A stretch of 64,000 nucleotides of DNA from NCBI GenBank assembly GCA_040218445.1, contig JAVJRK010000009.1, positions 291,484 through 355,483 on the forward strand, in the 5' to 3' direction. The notes below the pieces were generated by a model. It did not search any database and was not told the origin of the DNA. It saw nothing but the letters and a program-made list of their open reading frames with translations. The stretch is from UBA1479 sp040218445. GTDB lineage: Bacteria; Pseudomonadota; Alphaproteobacteria; Rhodospirillales; Casp-alpha2. The position numbers and the translations under genes are program-made. This document shows, in pieces, positions 54,049 through 61,951 of this stretch (position 1 is the stretch's first letter; every line of letters starts with the position of its first letter).

Positions 54049-54203
54049 GGCGCTTTTTTAATGTTTTCGGGGTGTTGAAATGGGGTTTCGGCGACCTTTC
54101 GTCAACGGGCACCGGCCCATGGCGTCTTTTACCAGAGGATTGCTCCGGATGGTAGGGTCTGCCACGTTTTTACGGGGCCGGGCACAGACGTCTATACCAT
54201 TCG

Positions 54204-54662
54204 TCAAACCCGGTGATAGGGATGCCCGGTCAGGATCGCATGGGCACGGTAAAGCTGTTCCGCCAAAAGGGCCGGCACCAATTGATGCGGCCAGGTCTGT
54301 TTGCCCAGCGACATGACGAAAGTGGCGCGCCTGCGCACTTCTTCCGCCAAGCCGTCGGCCCCGCCGATCAGAAACGCCAGATCACGGGCGCCGTCATCCC
54401 GCCAGGCCCCGACACGCTGGGCGAACCGGGGGCTGGTGTCGGAGGTGCCGCGTTCGTCCAGGGCAACCACGGTCGCACCGTCCGGCAGGGCGCCCAACAG
54501 CAATTCCGCCTCGCGCGCTTTCAAAGCGTCTCCCGACAGGGGCTTTTTCTCCTCAACCAGTTTCAGGTCCAGCGGCCAAGGCAGGCGCCCCTTGTACTGA
54601 TCGAACAGATCCTGTTCCGGGCCCTGCTTGCGGCGGCCCACGGCGATGATGGTGATGCGCAT
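54204..54662 (-). CDS. rlmH: 23S rRNA (pseudouridine(1915)-N3)-methyltransferase
   Basis: SPOUT enzyme that modifies helix 69 of 23S rRNA in assembled ribosomes. 152 residues. MRITIIAVGR at the start, VVALDERGTS, the SAM knot FLIGGADGLAEEVRR, and LSLGKQTWPHQLVPALLAEQ (short core SLGKQTWPHQL) followed by YRAHAILTGHPYH are diagnostic. The ATG at 54662 is chosen because upstream in-frame codons give unrelated sequence. Confidence 0.95.
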   Translation of the reverse strand: MRITIIAVGRRKQGPEQDLFDQYKGRLPWPLDLKLVEEKKPLSGDALKAREAELLLGALPDGATVVALDERGTSDTSPRFAQRVGAWRDDGARDLAFLIGGADGLAEEVRRRATFVMSLGKQTWPHQLVPALLAEQLYRAHAILTGHPYHRV

Positions 54663-54832
54663 GGTTCGGAGTGTAGCGTGATTCGGTTGTGGCGCGAACA
54701 AACCCGCCTCTTACAGCCCGGCCTTTTTGAATTAAAGACGGCTGTCGTTACGTAAAATGCGTCCATGCCCTGGCCCCGCCGGTCACGCGGCCGGAGGACC
54801 GGGCCTACACGTTAAGACACCTTCCGGGCCCC

Positions 54833-55192
54833 TTAAAGAGGTGCGGCAGCGGCTTCCTGTGCGGGGGTCTCGGCCCACAGCTTTTCAAGGCCGTAGAATT
54901 CCCGCACTTCCGGGCGGAACAGATGCACGATGACGTCACCGGCATCGATCAGCACCCAGTCGCATTGATTGAGGCCTTCGACGTTCAGCCCCTTCAATCC
55001 GCTTTGCTTCAGTTTTTCCCGAAGGTGATCGGCCATGGCGCCGACCTGGCGCTCGGATGTGCCGCTGGCAATGACCATATGGTCCGCAATGTCGGTCTTG
55101 CCATGAAGGTCGATGACGGCCAGGTCTTGAGCCTTGTCGTCATCCAATGATGCGGTCACCAGCTTCAAGACATCATCGCAGGTGAGCGGCAT
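54833..55192 (-). CDS. rsfS: Ribosome silencing factor RsfS
   Basis: Binds L14 on the 50S subunit and blocks subunit joining in starvation. 119 residues from the ATG at 55192. Conserved AQDLAVIDLHGKTDIADHMVIASG, RQVGAMADHLREKL and DAGDVIVHLFRPEVREFYGLEKLW. No ribosome-binding site precedes this ATG closely. An in-frame TTG at 55249, or an ATA directly after AAGGAAAAGACC, are alternatives, so the exact start is open. rlmH and nadD flank it as usual. Confidence 0.92.
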   Translation of the reverse strand: MPLTCDDVLKLVTASLDDDKAQDLAVIDLHGKTDIADHMVIASGTSERQVGAMADHLREKLKQSGLKGLNVEGLNQCDWVLIDAGDVIVHLFRPEVREFYGLEKLWAETPAQEAAAAPL

Positions 55193-55267
55193 CTGTTTTG
55201 TTTTTGGTATGGTCTTTTCCTTTCGTTCCGTTGTTCGTGCCGCTGGCAACTGCGCCGGCGGCTTTAT

Positions 55268-55864
55268 CTAGCCGCCCGGACGCCGGAACATGCCCCGCGC
55301 CCGGAGCTCCGTAGCCGAGGTCGCGTTCAAGGGCGTATGAAGGAAGACCCACGCCGGAGGACGCATGTCGGCCAATTGGCCCGCCCGGGATTCCTTGATG
55401 CGTTCCCGGAAGAACCGCCGCGCTGCCCTGCCCGACAACGCCCCTAAAGAATAGGAAGGACGGTCCAAAACCGCAACGGGAACGGTATGAAAGATGCGTG
55501 TCCAGCGGTTCCAGCGGGAAATCTGCGCAAGGTTGTCGGCCCCCATAAGCCAGACAAACCGCAGGGTCGGGAATCGCCGGACCAACCGCGCCAGCGTTTC
55601 CGCCGTATAGGTGGTCCCTAAGCCTTTTTCCATGTCCGTAACCCGGATCCGGGGGTGGTCGGCGACTATTTTCGCCTGTTCGATTCGTTTTTCGAACGGC
55701 GCCATGCCCGCCGGCGACTTCAGCGGGTTCTGCGGCGAGACCAGCCACCAGACCTCGTCCAGGCGCAACCGTTTCAGCGCCTGGACGCTGATATGACGGT
55801 GGCCTTCATGGGCGGGGTTGAAGGATCCGCCAAGGATGCCGATGCGTCGAACATGCCGTTTCAA
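55268..55864 (-). CDS. nadD: Nicotinate-nucleotide adenylyltransferase
   Basis: Adenylates nicotinate mononucleotide in NAD synthesis. 198 residues from a TTG start (no in-frame ATG fits). Nucleotidyltransferase motif GGSFNPAHEGHRHIS with HxGH, VWWLVSPQNPLK, LRFVWLMGADNL, and the C-terminal SATELRARG version of the ISSTxIR motif. It lies between proA and rsfS. Confidence 0.94.
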   Translation of the reverse strand: MKRHVRRIGILGGSFNPAHEGHRHISVQALKRLRLDEVWWLVSPQNPLKSPAGMAPFEKRIEQAKIVADHPRIRVTDMEKGLGTTYTAETLARLVRRFPTLRFVWLMGADNLAQISRWNRWTRIFHTVPVAVLDRPSYSLGALSGRAARRFFRERIKESRAGQLADMRPPAWVFLHTPLNATSATELRARGMFRRPGG

Positions 55865-55914
55865 AGGGGTGTCGTCCTGGGATTAGGGAGGAGAAGAACC
55901 GGGGCGCCGGGCGG

Positions 55915-57192
55915 TCAGGCCGGGCGCACCTGGCCGGTGCCGCGCACCACGTATTTGAAGCTGGTCAATTGCTCGACCCCGACGGGCCCGCGGGCATGCA
56001 GCTTGCCCGTGGAAATACCGATCTCGGCCCCCATGCCGAATTCGCCGCCGTCGGCGAACTGGGTCGAGGCATTGACCAGCACGATCGCACTGTCGACTTC
56101 GTTGATGAATTTTTCCGCCGCTTCGGCGTCGTCGGTGATGATGGCGTCCGTATGGTCGGAGCCATGCGTGCCGATGAATCCGATGGCATCGTCGATGCCG
56201 TCGACCAGTTTCACGGCGACGATGCTGTCCAGGTATTCCGTGTCCCAGTCTTCGTCCGTGGCCGGCGTGACGCGGGCGTCGAGCGCACGCACGTCGTCAT
56301 CGCCGCGCACTTCGCACCCGGCCTGAACCAAACCATCCAGAATGCCCGGCAGCAGCCGGTCGGCCGCGTCGCGGTCGACCAGGATGTTTTCCGTGGCCCC
56401 GCAGATACCCGTGCGGCGCATCTTGGCATTGACCACCACGTTCCTGGCCATTTCCGGATCGGCGGCCCGATTGACATAGGAATGGCACAGCCCTTCCAGA
56501 TGCTGGAACAACGGCACCTTGCTTTCCTTGATGACCCGTTCGATCAGGGATTTTCCGCCGCGCGGCACGATGACGTCGATGAAATCGGTCATCTGCAGCA
56601 TTTCGCCCACGGCCGCACGGTCGCGGGTCGGGACTGTTTGGATGGCATCCTCTGGAAGCCCCGCGGACTTCAGGCCTTCGCGCAGACTTTCCAAAATCGC
56701 CGAAGACGAATGAAAGCTTTCCGACCCGCCGCGCAGGATCGAGGCATTGCCGGCTTTCAGGCACAGCCCGCCCGCGTCCGCCGTCACATTGGGCCGGGAT
56801 TCATAAATCACCCCGATCACGCCCAGGGGCACGCGGCGCCGTTCGATATGCAGGCCGTTGGGGCGGTCCCATTCCGCCAGGATGGTGCCGACGGGATCGT
56901 CCAGCTTGGCGATGTCTTCCAGGCCGCGGGCCATGGCTTCGACCCGGTCTTCGTTCAGCAACAGCCGGTCGAGCATGGCCTTGGTCAGGCCCTTGTCCTC
57001 GCCGCCGGCCATGTCCTTGGCGTTTTCGGACAGAATTTCGTTCTGCCGGCGGCGCAGGCTGGCCGCGGCCTCGGTCAGGGCCTTGTCCTTGGCGGCACGG
57101 GGTGCTGTCGCCAATTTTGCCTGGGCGGCGCGCGCACGGCGGCCGATATCGGCCATCATTGCGGGAATGTCTTCAGTTTCGGTCGTCATCAT
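55915..57192 (-). CDS. proA: Glutamate-5-semialdehyde dehydrogenase
   Basis: Reduces gamma-glutamyl phosphate to glutamate semialdehyde for proline synthesis. 425 residues from the ATG at 57192 (a second ATG is the next codon). VIYESRPNVTADAGGLCLKAGNA (short core IYESRPNVTADAGGLCLKAG), RGGSESFHSS, the catalytic cysteine in RRTGICGATENIL, and SIVLVNASTQFADGGEFGMGAEIG-like end (core QFADGGEFGMGAEIGIST). proB is 39 nt upstream. Confidence 0.95.
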   Translation of the reverse strand: MMTTETEDIPAMMADIGRRARAAQAKLATAPRAAKDKALTEAAASLRRRQNEILSENAKDMAGGEDKGLTKAMLDRLLLNEDRVEAMARGLEDIAKLDDPVGTILAEWDRPNGLHIERRRVPLGVIGVIYESRPNVTADAGGLCLKAGNASILRGGSESFHSSSAILESLREGLKSAGLPEDAIQTVPTRDRAAVGEMLQMTDFIDVIVPRGGKSLIERVIKESKVPLFQHLEGLCHSYVNRAADPEMARNVVVNAKMRRTGICGATENILVDRDAADRLLPGILDGLVQAGCEVRGDDDVRALDARVTPATDEDWDTEYLDSIVAVKLVDGIDDAIGFIGTHGSDHTDAIITDDAEAAEKFINEVDSAIVLVNASTQFADGGEFGMGAEIGISTGKLHARGPVGVEQLTSFKYVVRGTGQVRPA

Positions 57193-57230
57193 TCTCTCCT
57201 CACCGGCAACGATATGGGGGCCGAACGGCC

Positions 57231-58373
57231 CTAGTCCAACACCAGATCGTCGCGGTGGATCATCTCGTCCCGGCCACGATAGCCCAGGATGGCCTCGATT
57301 TCCTTTGATTTTGCACCCGTGATCCGGGCTGCGTCTTCCGCCGAATAGGCCACCAGGCCACGGCCCAGAACGTCGCCCGAGGACGACTTCACCAATACGG
57401 CGTCGCCGCGCTCGAAGTTTCCTTCGACCTTCGTGACGCCCGCAGGAAGTAGACTCTTGCCCTGGGACAGGGCCCGCGCCGCCCCTTCGTCGACCATCAC
57501 GGTGCCGTCCGGTTTGAGCGAGCCCGAAATCCATTGCTTGCGCGCGGTCAACGGCGAGGCTTCGGGCAGGAACCAAGTCACCCGGCCGTCGTTTTCCATG
57601 CGTTCCAGCGGGTGTTCATCCAGCCCATTGGCGATCACCATGCGGCAACCGGCCGCCATGGCCATGCGGGCCGCGACCAGCTTGGTCACCATCCCGCCGG
57701 ATCCGTCATCGGTCATCTTGACCCCAGCCATGTCTTCGATTTCAGGCGTGATCGCCCCCCGCACCACGGGCACGTGGACGGCGCCCGGGTTCTGCACCGG
57801 ATCGCTTTCATACAAACCGTCCGAAGACGACAGCAGCACCAATGTGTCGGCGGACACCATGGCCGCGACCCGGGCCGCAAGCCGGTCATTGTCGCCGAAG
57901 CGGATTTCATCCGTGGCGACCGTGTCGTTTTCATTGATCAGGGGAACCGCACCCAGGCGGATGATCTGATCGATGGTGTTACGCGCATTCAAATAGCGGC
58001 GGCGGTTCTCGCTGTCATCCAAGGTCAGCAGCACCTGCGCCACCGTCACCCCGTAGGTGCCCAGCACTTCCTGATAGGCATGGGCCAGGCGCACCATGCC
58101 GGCGGCGGCGGCGGCCTGACTTTCTTCCAATTTCAGCTTGCCGCGCGCGGGCAGTCCCAGATGGCGCCTGCCGACGGCGATGGCCCCGGACGAGACGATC
58201 AGCACTTCCTGCCCCCGTTCGCGCAGGCGCATCAGATCGCGGCCCAATGTTTCCAGCCAGGCACGCTTGACCGTGCCCTTTTCCTTATCAACCAGCAGGG
58301 CCGAGCCGATCTTGATGATTACCCGCTTGCCCTGTTTCAGGTCGGTCTGATTGCGGTCGTCAGGGGCGGTCAT
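57231..58373 (-). CDS. proB: Glutamate 5-kinase
   Basis: Phosphorylates glutamate in the first, proline-inhibited step. 380 residues from the ATG at 58373, which overlaps the obgE stop (ATGA). The amino acid kinase domain is at about 15-270 (RVIIKIGSALLV, LIVSSGAIAVGRR, LINENDTVATDEIRFGDND, SDGLYESDP, GGMVTKLVAARMA). A C-terminal PUA domain is at about 285-370 (GSLKPDGTVMVDEGAARAL). Domain order matches the long enteric-type enzyme. Confidence 0.96.
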   Translation of the reverse strand: MTAPDDRNQTDLKQGKRVIIKIGSALLVDKEKGTVKRAWLETLGRDLMRLRERGQEVLIVSSGAIAVGRRHLGLPARGKLKLEESQAAAAAGMVRLAHAYQEVLGTYGVTVAQVLLTLDDSENRRRYLNARNTIDQIIRLGAVPLINENDTVATDEIRFGDNDRLAARVAAMVSADTLVLLSSSDGLYESDPVQNPGAVHVPVVRGAITPEIEDMAGVKMTDDGSGGMVTKLVAARMAMAAGCRMVIANGLDEHPLERMENDGRVTWFLPEASPLTARKQWISGSLKPDGTVMVDEGAARALSQGKSLLPAGVTKVEGNFERGDAVLVKSSSGDVLGRGLVAYSAEDAARITGAKSKEIEAILGYRGRDEMIHRDDLVLD

Positions 58374-59425
58374 GGGGTCCAGCCCTCCACCTCGGGCTCC
58401 TGACCGTCCAAGTCTTCTTCGGTCTTGGCCTCGCCGATCTCGACCACCAGGGCGCGCAGAATTTCCGTCACGCCCGCACCGGACACGCCGGACACCAGCA
58501 TCACGTCGGCCATCTTGCACTTGGCCGCCCGGGCCAGCTTCTTGCGCTGTTCCTTGATTTCGTCATCGGTGAGGGCGTCGCATTTGTTGAGGGCCAAAAT
58601 CTCGGTCTTGTCGGCCAGACCGCCGCCGTAGGCCTTCATTTCATGGCGCACCTGCTTATAGGCCGCCGCCGCATCTTCCTGCGTGCCGTCGACCAGATGC
58701 AGCAGTACCCGGCAGCGTTCCACATGCCCCAGGAAGCGCGTGCCCAGCCCGGCACCCTCGCTCGCCCCTTCGATCAGGCCCGGGATATCGGCCAGGACGA
58801 AAGAGCGCTGGTCAACGGCGACCACGCCCAGGTTGGGATGCAGGGTGGTGAAGGGATAATTGGCGATCTTGGGCTTGGCCCGGGAACAAGCCGAAAGAAA
58901 GGTCGACTTGCCCGCATTGGGAAGGCCGACCAAGCCTGCATCGGCGATCAGTTTCAGGCGCAGCCAGATCCATTGTTCCTCGCCGGGGAATCCGGGGACG
59001 GTCTTGCGCGGGGCGCGGTTGGTCGAGGATTTGAAGCGCGCATTGCCAAGCCCCCCGTCACCGCCCTTGAGGAACAAAATGCGCTCGCCCACGGTCGTCA
59101 TGTCGGCCAGCACGGTTTCCCTGTCGTCGTCCAGGATTTGCGTGCCCACGGGCACCTTCAAGACAACATCCTGGCCACGACCGCCGGTGCGGTTCTTGCC
59201 CATGCCGTGAGTACCGCGCCCGGCCTTGAAATGCTGCTGATAGCGGAAATCGATCAACGTGTTCAGGCCGTCGGCACATTCGATGATGATGTCGCCGCCG
59301 CGCCCGCCGTCGCCACCGTCGGGCCCGCCGAACTCGATGTACTTTTCGCGCCGGAACGACATGCAGCCGTCGCCGCCGTCGCCGCTTTTCACGAACACCT
59401 TTGCTTCATCGAGAAATTTCATCAC
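58370..59425 (-). CDS. obgE: GTPase Obg/CgtA
   Basis: Essential GTPase for 50S assembly, stringent response and cell cycle in alphaproteobacteria. 351 residues. The glycine-rich Obg domain is about 1-158 (FVKSGDGGDGCMSFRREKY, GGDGGRGGDIIIE). The G domain is about 160-330 with G1 GLPNAGKSTFLSA, G3 DIPGLIEGASEGAGLG and G4 NKCD. A short acidic tail replaces a long C-terminal domain. It is upstream of proB and separated from rpmA by a repeat element. Confidence 0.97.
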   Translation of the reverse strand: MMKFLDEAKVFVKSGDGGDGCMSFRREKYIEFGGPDGGDGGRGGDIIIECADGLNTLIDFRYQQHFKAGRGTHGMGKNRTGGRGQDVVLKVPVGTQILDDDRETVLADMTTVGERILFLKGGDGGLGNARFKSSTNRAPRKTVPGFPGEEQWIWLRLKLIADAGLVGLPNAGKSTFLSACSRAKPKIANYPFTTLHPNLGVVAVDQRSFVLADIPGLIEGASEGAGLGTRFLGHVERCRVLLHLVDGTQEDAAAAYKQVRHEMKAYGGGLADKTEILALNKCDALTDDEIKEQRKKLARAAKCKMADVMLVSGVSGAGVTEILRALVVEIGEAKTEEDLDGQEPEVEGWTP

Positions 59426-59428
59426 GAT

Positions 59429-59666
59429 TGTTCGAAAAAAGTCCCTCGCTTAGCTCGGTGTACTTTTCTCGAGTCCTGTTTCAGCGAAAAGCAGGCTTGG
59501 GACGGCCCAGCATCTGCTTTCCAATTCTCCTCTGATTGCGCGCTTCAGCGCGCAAACAATAGAACGTTCATATTCGCCCGCAAAGCCGCCTTAAGGGCGA
59601 ATATGGCCATGAACCTACCAAACAAAAGTACACTGGGCCGCAGGCGAAGGACTTTTGTTTGAACAA
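59429..59666. repeat. 238-bp inverted-repeat (MITE-like) element between rpmA and obgE
   Basis: The ends are imperfect reverse complements over about 40 nt. TTGTTC (59429-59434) matches GAACAA (59661-59666); AAAAGTCCCTCGC matches GCGAAGGACTTTT with one change; GTGTACTTTT (59459-59468) matches AAAAGTACAC (59624-59633) exactly. Inside are two perfect hairpins: TTGCGCGC/GCGCGCAA with loop TTCA (59536-59555) and CATATTCGCCC/GGGCGAATATG (59569-59605). It fills most of the 306-bp gap and encodes no credible protein. Confidence 0.65.
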
Positions 59667-59731
59667 GAAAAACGGGGGAATGGCTGGCCATTCCCCCGCG
59701 AATTCCGTGTCGCGAATGGCCGCTGGACCGC

Positions 59732-59989
59732 TTAAGCGATCGGCTCCACCGAAACATAGGTACGACCCTTGGCCTTGGTCGCGAATTTCACGCGGCCTTC
59801 GGTCGTGGCGAAGATCGTGTGATCCTTGCCCATGCCGACATTCTCGCCCGGGTGGTACTTGGTCCCGCGCTGACGCAGGATGATGTTGCCGGAGATAACT
59901 TCCTGACCGCCGGACTTCTTGAGGCCCAGGCGGCGGCCCGCTGAATCGCGGCCGTTGCGTGAACTACCACCAGATTTCTTATGTGCCAT
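59732..59989 (-). CDS. rpmA: 50S ribosomal protein L27
   Basis: 85 residues. The N-terminal tail MAHKKSGGSSRNGRDSAG reaches the peptidyl transferase centre; RLGLKKSGGQEVISGNIILR and PGENVGMGKDHTIFA follow. No Firmicute-type cleavable N-terminal extension is present. It lies 13 nt after rplU. Confidence 0.97.
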   Translation of the reverse strand: MAHKKSGGSSRNGRDSAGRRLGLKKSGGQEVISGNIILRQRGTKYHPGENVGMGKDHTIFATTEGRVKFATKAKGRTYVSVEPIA

Positions 59990-60002
59990 CGGTGATTACT
60001 CC

Positions 60003-60548
60003 TTAATCGTCTTTCTTGGCGGCCGGCTTGGCGGCGGCCTTCTTGGCGGGGGCCTTCTTAGCTGCGGGCTTCTTGGCCGCGGCCTTTTTAGCAGGCGCCT
60101 TGGATTCCGTTTTGGTCTCGGCCTTTTTGGCCGCCGGCTTTTTGGCTGCCGGTTTGGCTTCGGCATCCGCCTTCGGCGCGTCGGCCTTCTTGGCGGCGGG
60201 TTTCTTGGCCGCGGCCGGCTTGGAGCCGGTGGCGCTCACATCCAGAATGCGCAGCACTGTTTCGAACTGCCGATGGCCCTTCAGGCGGCGGTAATTGTGG
60301 CGCCGCTTTTTCTTGAAGACCAGAACCTTGTCGCCCTTCTGCTGATCCAGCACTTCGGCGAACACGGCGGCCTTCTCGACCACGGGCGTGCCCAGCGTGG
60401 GGGCCTTGCCCTCCTCGCCCAGCATCATCACCTGGCCGACTTCGATTGTTTCACCCGGCTCGCCCATCAGTTTCTCAACGACGATCACGTCGTCCTTGGA
60501 AACCCGATACTGCTTTCCGCCGGTTTTGATAACCGCGTACATCTTCAT
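60003..60548 (-). CDS. rplU: 50S ribosomal protein L21 with Lys/Ala-rich C-terminal extension
   Basis: 181 residues. The core L21 domain is about 1-103 (YAVIKTGGKQYRVSKDD, KVLVFKKKRRHNYRRLKGHRQ), which is the usual full length. The extra 75 residues consist of AAKKPAAKKA-type repeats with a few acidic positions. Such tails occur in several alphaproteobacterial L21 proteins and resemble histone H1-like domains. The start is the ATG at 60548 or 60542. First gene of the long operon, with its own promoter and leader hairpin. Confidence 0.95.
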   Translation of the reverse strand: MKMYAVIKTGGKQYRVSKDDVIVVEKLMGEPGETIEVGQVMMLGEEGKAPTLGTPVVEKAAVFAEVLDQQKGDKVLVFKKKRRHNYRRLKGHRQFETVLRILDVSATGSKPAAAKKPAAKKADAPKADAEAKPAAKKPAAKKAETKTESKAPAKKAAAKKPAAKKAPAKKAAAKPAAKKDD

Positions 60549-60585
60549 TAAACCCTATTAATTGTTGATCTTGTTTGGTTATTGG

Positions 60586-60614
60586 CTTCCGCCCCGGTTT
60601 TCGGGTGTCGGAAG
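60586..60614 (-). promoter_or_regulatory. Hairpin in the rplU 5' leader
   Basis: CTTCCG pairs with CGGAAG, with an inner CCCG-AAAA-CGGG stem, between the promoter and the rplU start. No T-tract follows in the direction of transcription. It could be an autoregulatory leader element; function is inferred from position. Confidence 0.45.
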
Positions 60615-60621
60615 AGGCGGC

Positions 60622-60649
60622 ACTATACCCACGAATATAATTAAGTCAA
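60622..60649 (-). promoter_or_regulatory. Promoter of the rplU-rpmA operon
   Basis: On the minus strand TTGACT (60649-60644) and TATAGT (60627-60622) are separated by 16 nt, about 75 bp upstream of rplU, followed by a hairpin leader. This is the best sigma70-type match in the gap. Confidence 0.65.
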
Positions 60650-60917
60650 TGGCGGAAAGGCGCGGGAAACGGCGGGAAACACCCGCACCGCATACCCCCG
60701 GCGCAGCCAACCCAATCGACAGCCCTGCAGGCCCCCTGGCACCATGCCACCGCCGCTGTGAATAGGCCCGCGCCAGCGCCGGTGATAGGAAGCTGTAGAC
60801 AAGGCCGATTTGGTGATTATAAGGGGCGTTCCCGGACCATAAAAGGTTTCGACATATCGGGCGGTGTCTTGGCGGACCCGCCGGGCCTCTGAAAATTTAG
60901 TATTTTTCAGGGACTTA

Positions 60918-61009
<92 letters not shown>

Positions 61010-61041
61010 TCATCTGCCGTCAAACGGCGGTTCGCGTGACC

Positions 61042-61156
61042 CCTTAGAGACTTCCCCGAAATTCAAAGACATAGGCCCATATTGGGCGTCTCTTGCTACC
61101 GGAACTGCCGGCGACCCGTAGCTTGCGGGGCGATTTCGGCGAAACGTCTCTCTAGG
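61042..61156. repeat. Imperfect inverted repeat downstream of tRNA-Ser
   Basis: CCTTAGAGACTTCCCCGAAAT (61042-61062, split by small gaps) is roughly the reverse complement of ATTTCGGCGAAACGTCTCTCTAGG (61133-61156, in parts). The arms enclose about 70 bp. No gene is credible inside. May be a decayed mobile end or RNA structure. Confidence 0.35.
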
Positions 61157-61202
61157 CCCTAAATTCGGTTCGCATGCGGATGGTGGTAGCAACGGAGCCA
61201 GG

Positions 61203-61657
61203 CTAGGTCCCGTCAAATATAGTGGTCGAAATACCCAACTCTTCGTGAATGAAATACCGTGCAAGCCCCCTTATCACGTCGGCTGCGACGTGAAGCCGGC
61301 GCAGTTCCTCGAAATCATCCGGATCAGAAACATATCCCTCGCTCACGTGGGCGACCGCGTGTCGACACATTCTCCATATGTATTGAGGCGGCGGTTCATT
61401 GCCACAGGCTTCTTCGAAACGCTCGATCTCCGGAGTTAGGTTGCTGGTGTCGCGGAAGTGTTGATAGTTGTCCTCGATCCACTTCTTAGCCTCTGCAACC
61501 CGCGCTGAACTGGAGGCCTTAGTCGAGGAAGCAAGAAGCAATTAGGGAGTTCAACTCCATCCTCATTGACGAAGTAAGCGCCGCATAGCTGCGCATTGGA
61601 AGCCTGCACGCGTTGATGCCGATTGACGTGCTCCCCGCCTACCCCTGCATATAGCAA
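61203..61657 (-). pseudogene. Frameshifted fragment, MauJ-like C-terminal region
   Basis: Two overlapping frames complete each other. 61657-61545 encodes VGGEHVNRHQRVQ and GAYFVNEDGVELPNCFLL; the continuation ASSTKASSSARVAEAKK to the end (61540-61203) is one frame away. A single missing base near 61545 would join them into about 150 residues. The C-terminal CRHAVAHVSEG and ARYFIHEELGIS resemble MauJ-type proteins. There is no ATG or ribosome-binding site; the reading frame starts just after the DUF3223 stop and in the same frame. Family assignment is tentative. Confidence 0.5.
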
Positions 61658-61660
61658 ATT

Positions 61661-61948
61661 TCAATAGCATGCTCGGAAGGAAAATTTTTCAGTCGTACCG
61701 TCAATTCTGTTCACCCAGAAGCATCGCGTACCATAATCCGCGGAGCGGACGCTGAAACTTTCAATTCCGGAACCGATTTTCTCGCTCGCTTCAGGGTGCA
61801 TATGCAGTAACGCTGTCAAAACTTCCGCGTCATCTTTGGAGACCTTATCTCCAAGCTCATACCGATAGAGAACTTCTTTAAAAAAATCGTTTGCGTCCTG
61901 TTTGCGTGCAAATTTCTGATCTCCAACTGTCACAGACTTCGCTGGCAT
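61661..61948 (-). CDS. Small DUF3223 (DeCL-domain) protein
   Basis: 95 residues. The domain pattern GDQKFARKQDANDFFKEVLYRY, DDAEVLTALLHMHPEASEKIGSG (core EVLTALLHMHPEASEKIGSG) and RCFWVNRIDGTTEKFSF fits DUF3223, related to the DCL domain found in plant chloroplast and Pol V-type proteins where it binds RNA or ribosomal intermediates. ATG at 61948 after AGGAAT, 3 nt from the stop of the helicase fragment, so the two were one transcript. Function in bacteria is unknown. Confidence 0.7.
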   Translation of the reverse strand: MPAKSVTVGDQKFARKQDANDFFKEVLYRYELGDKVSKDDAEVLTALLHMHPEASEKIGSGIESFSVRSADYGTRCFWVNRIDGTTEKFSFRACY

Positions 61949-61951
61949 ACC

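Noticed and set aside
59545..59757. 70-residue minus-strand frame between obgE and rpmA
   Set aside because: It lies mostly in the inverted-repeat element and reads through its hairpins; no start signal and no domain.
61010..61264. 84-residue minus-strand frame after tRNA-Ser
   Set aside because: Mostly inside the inverted repeat, no ribosome-binding site and no family pattern.
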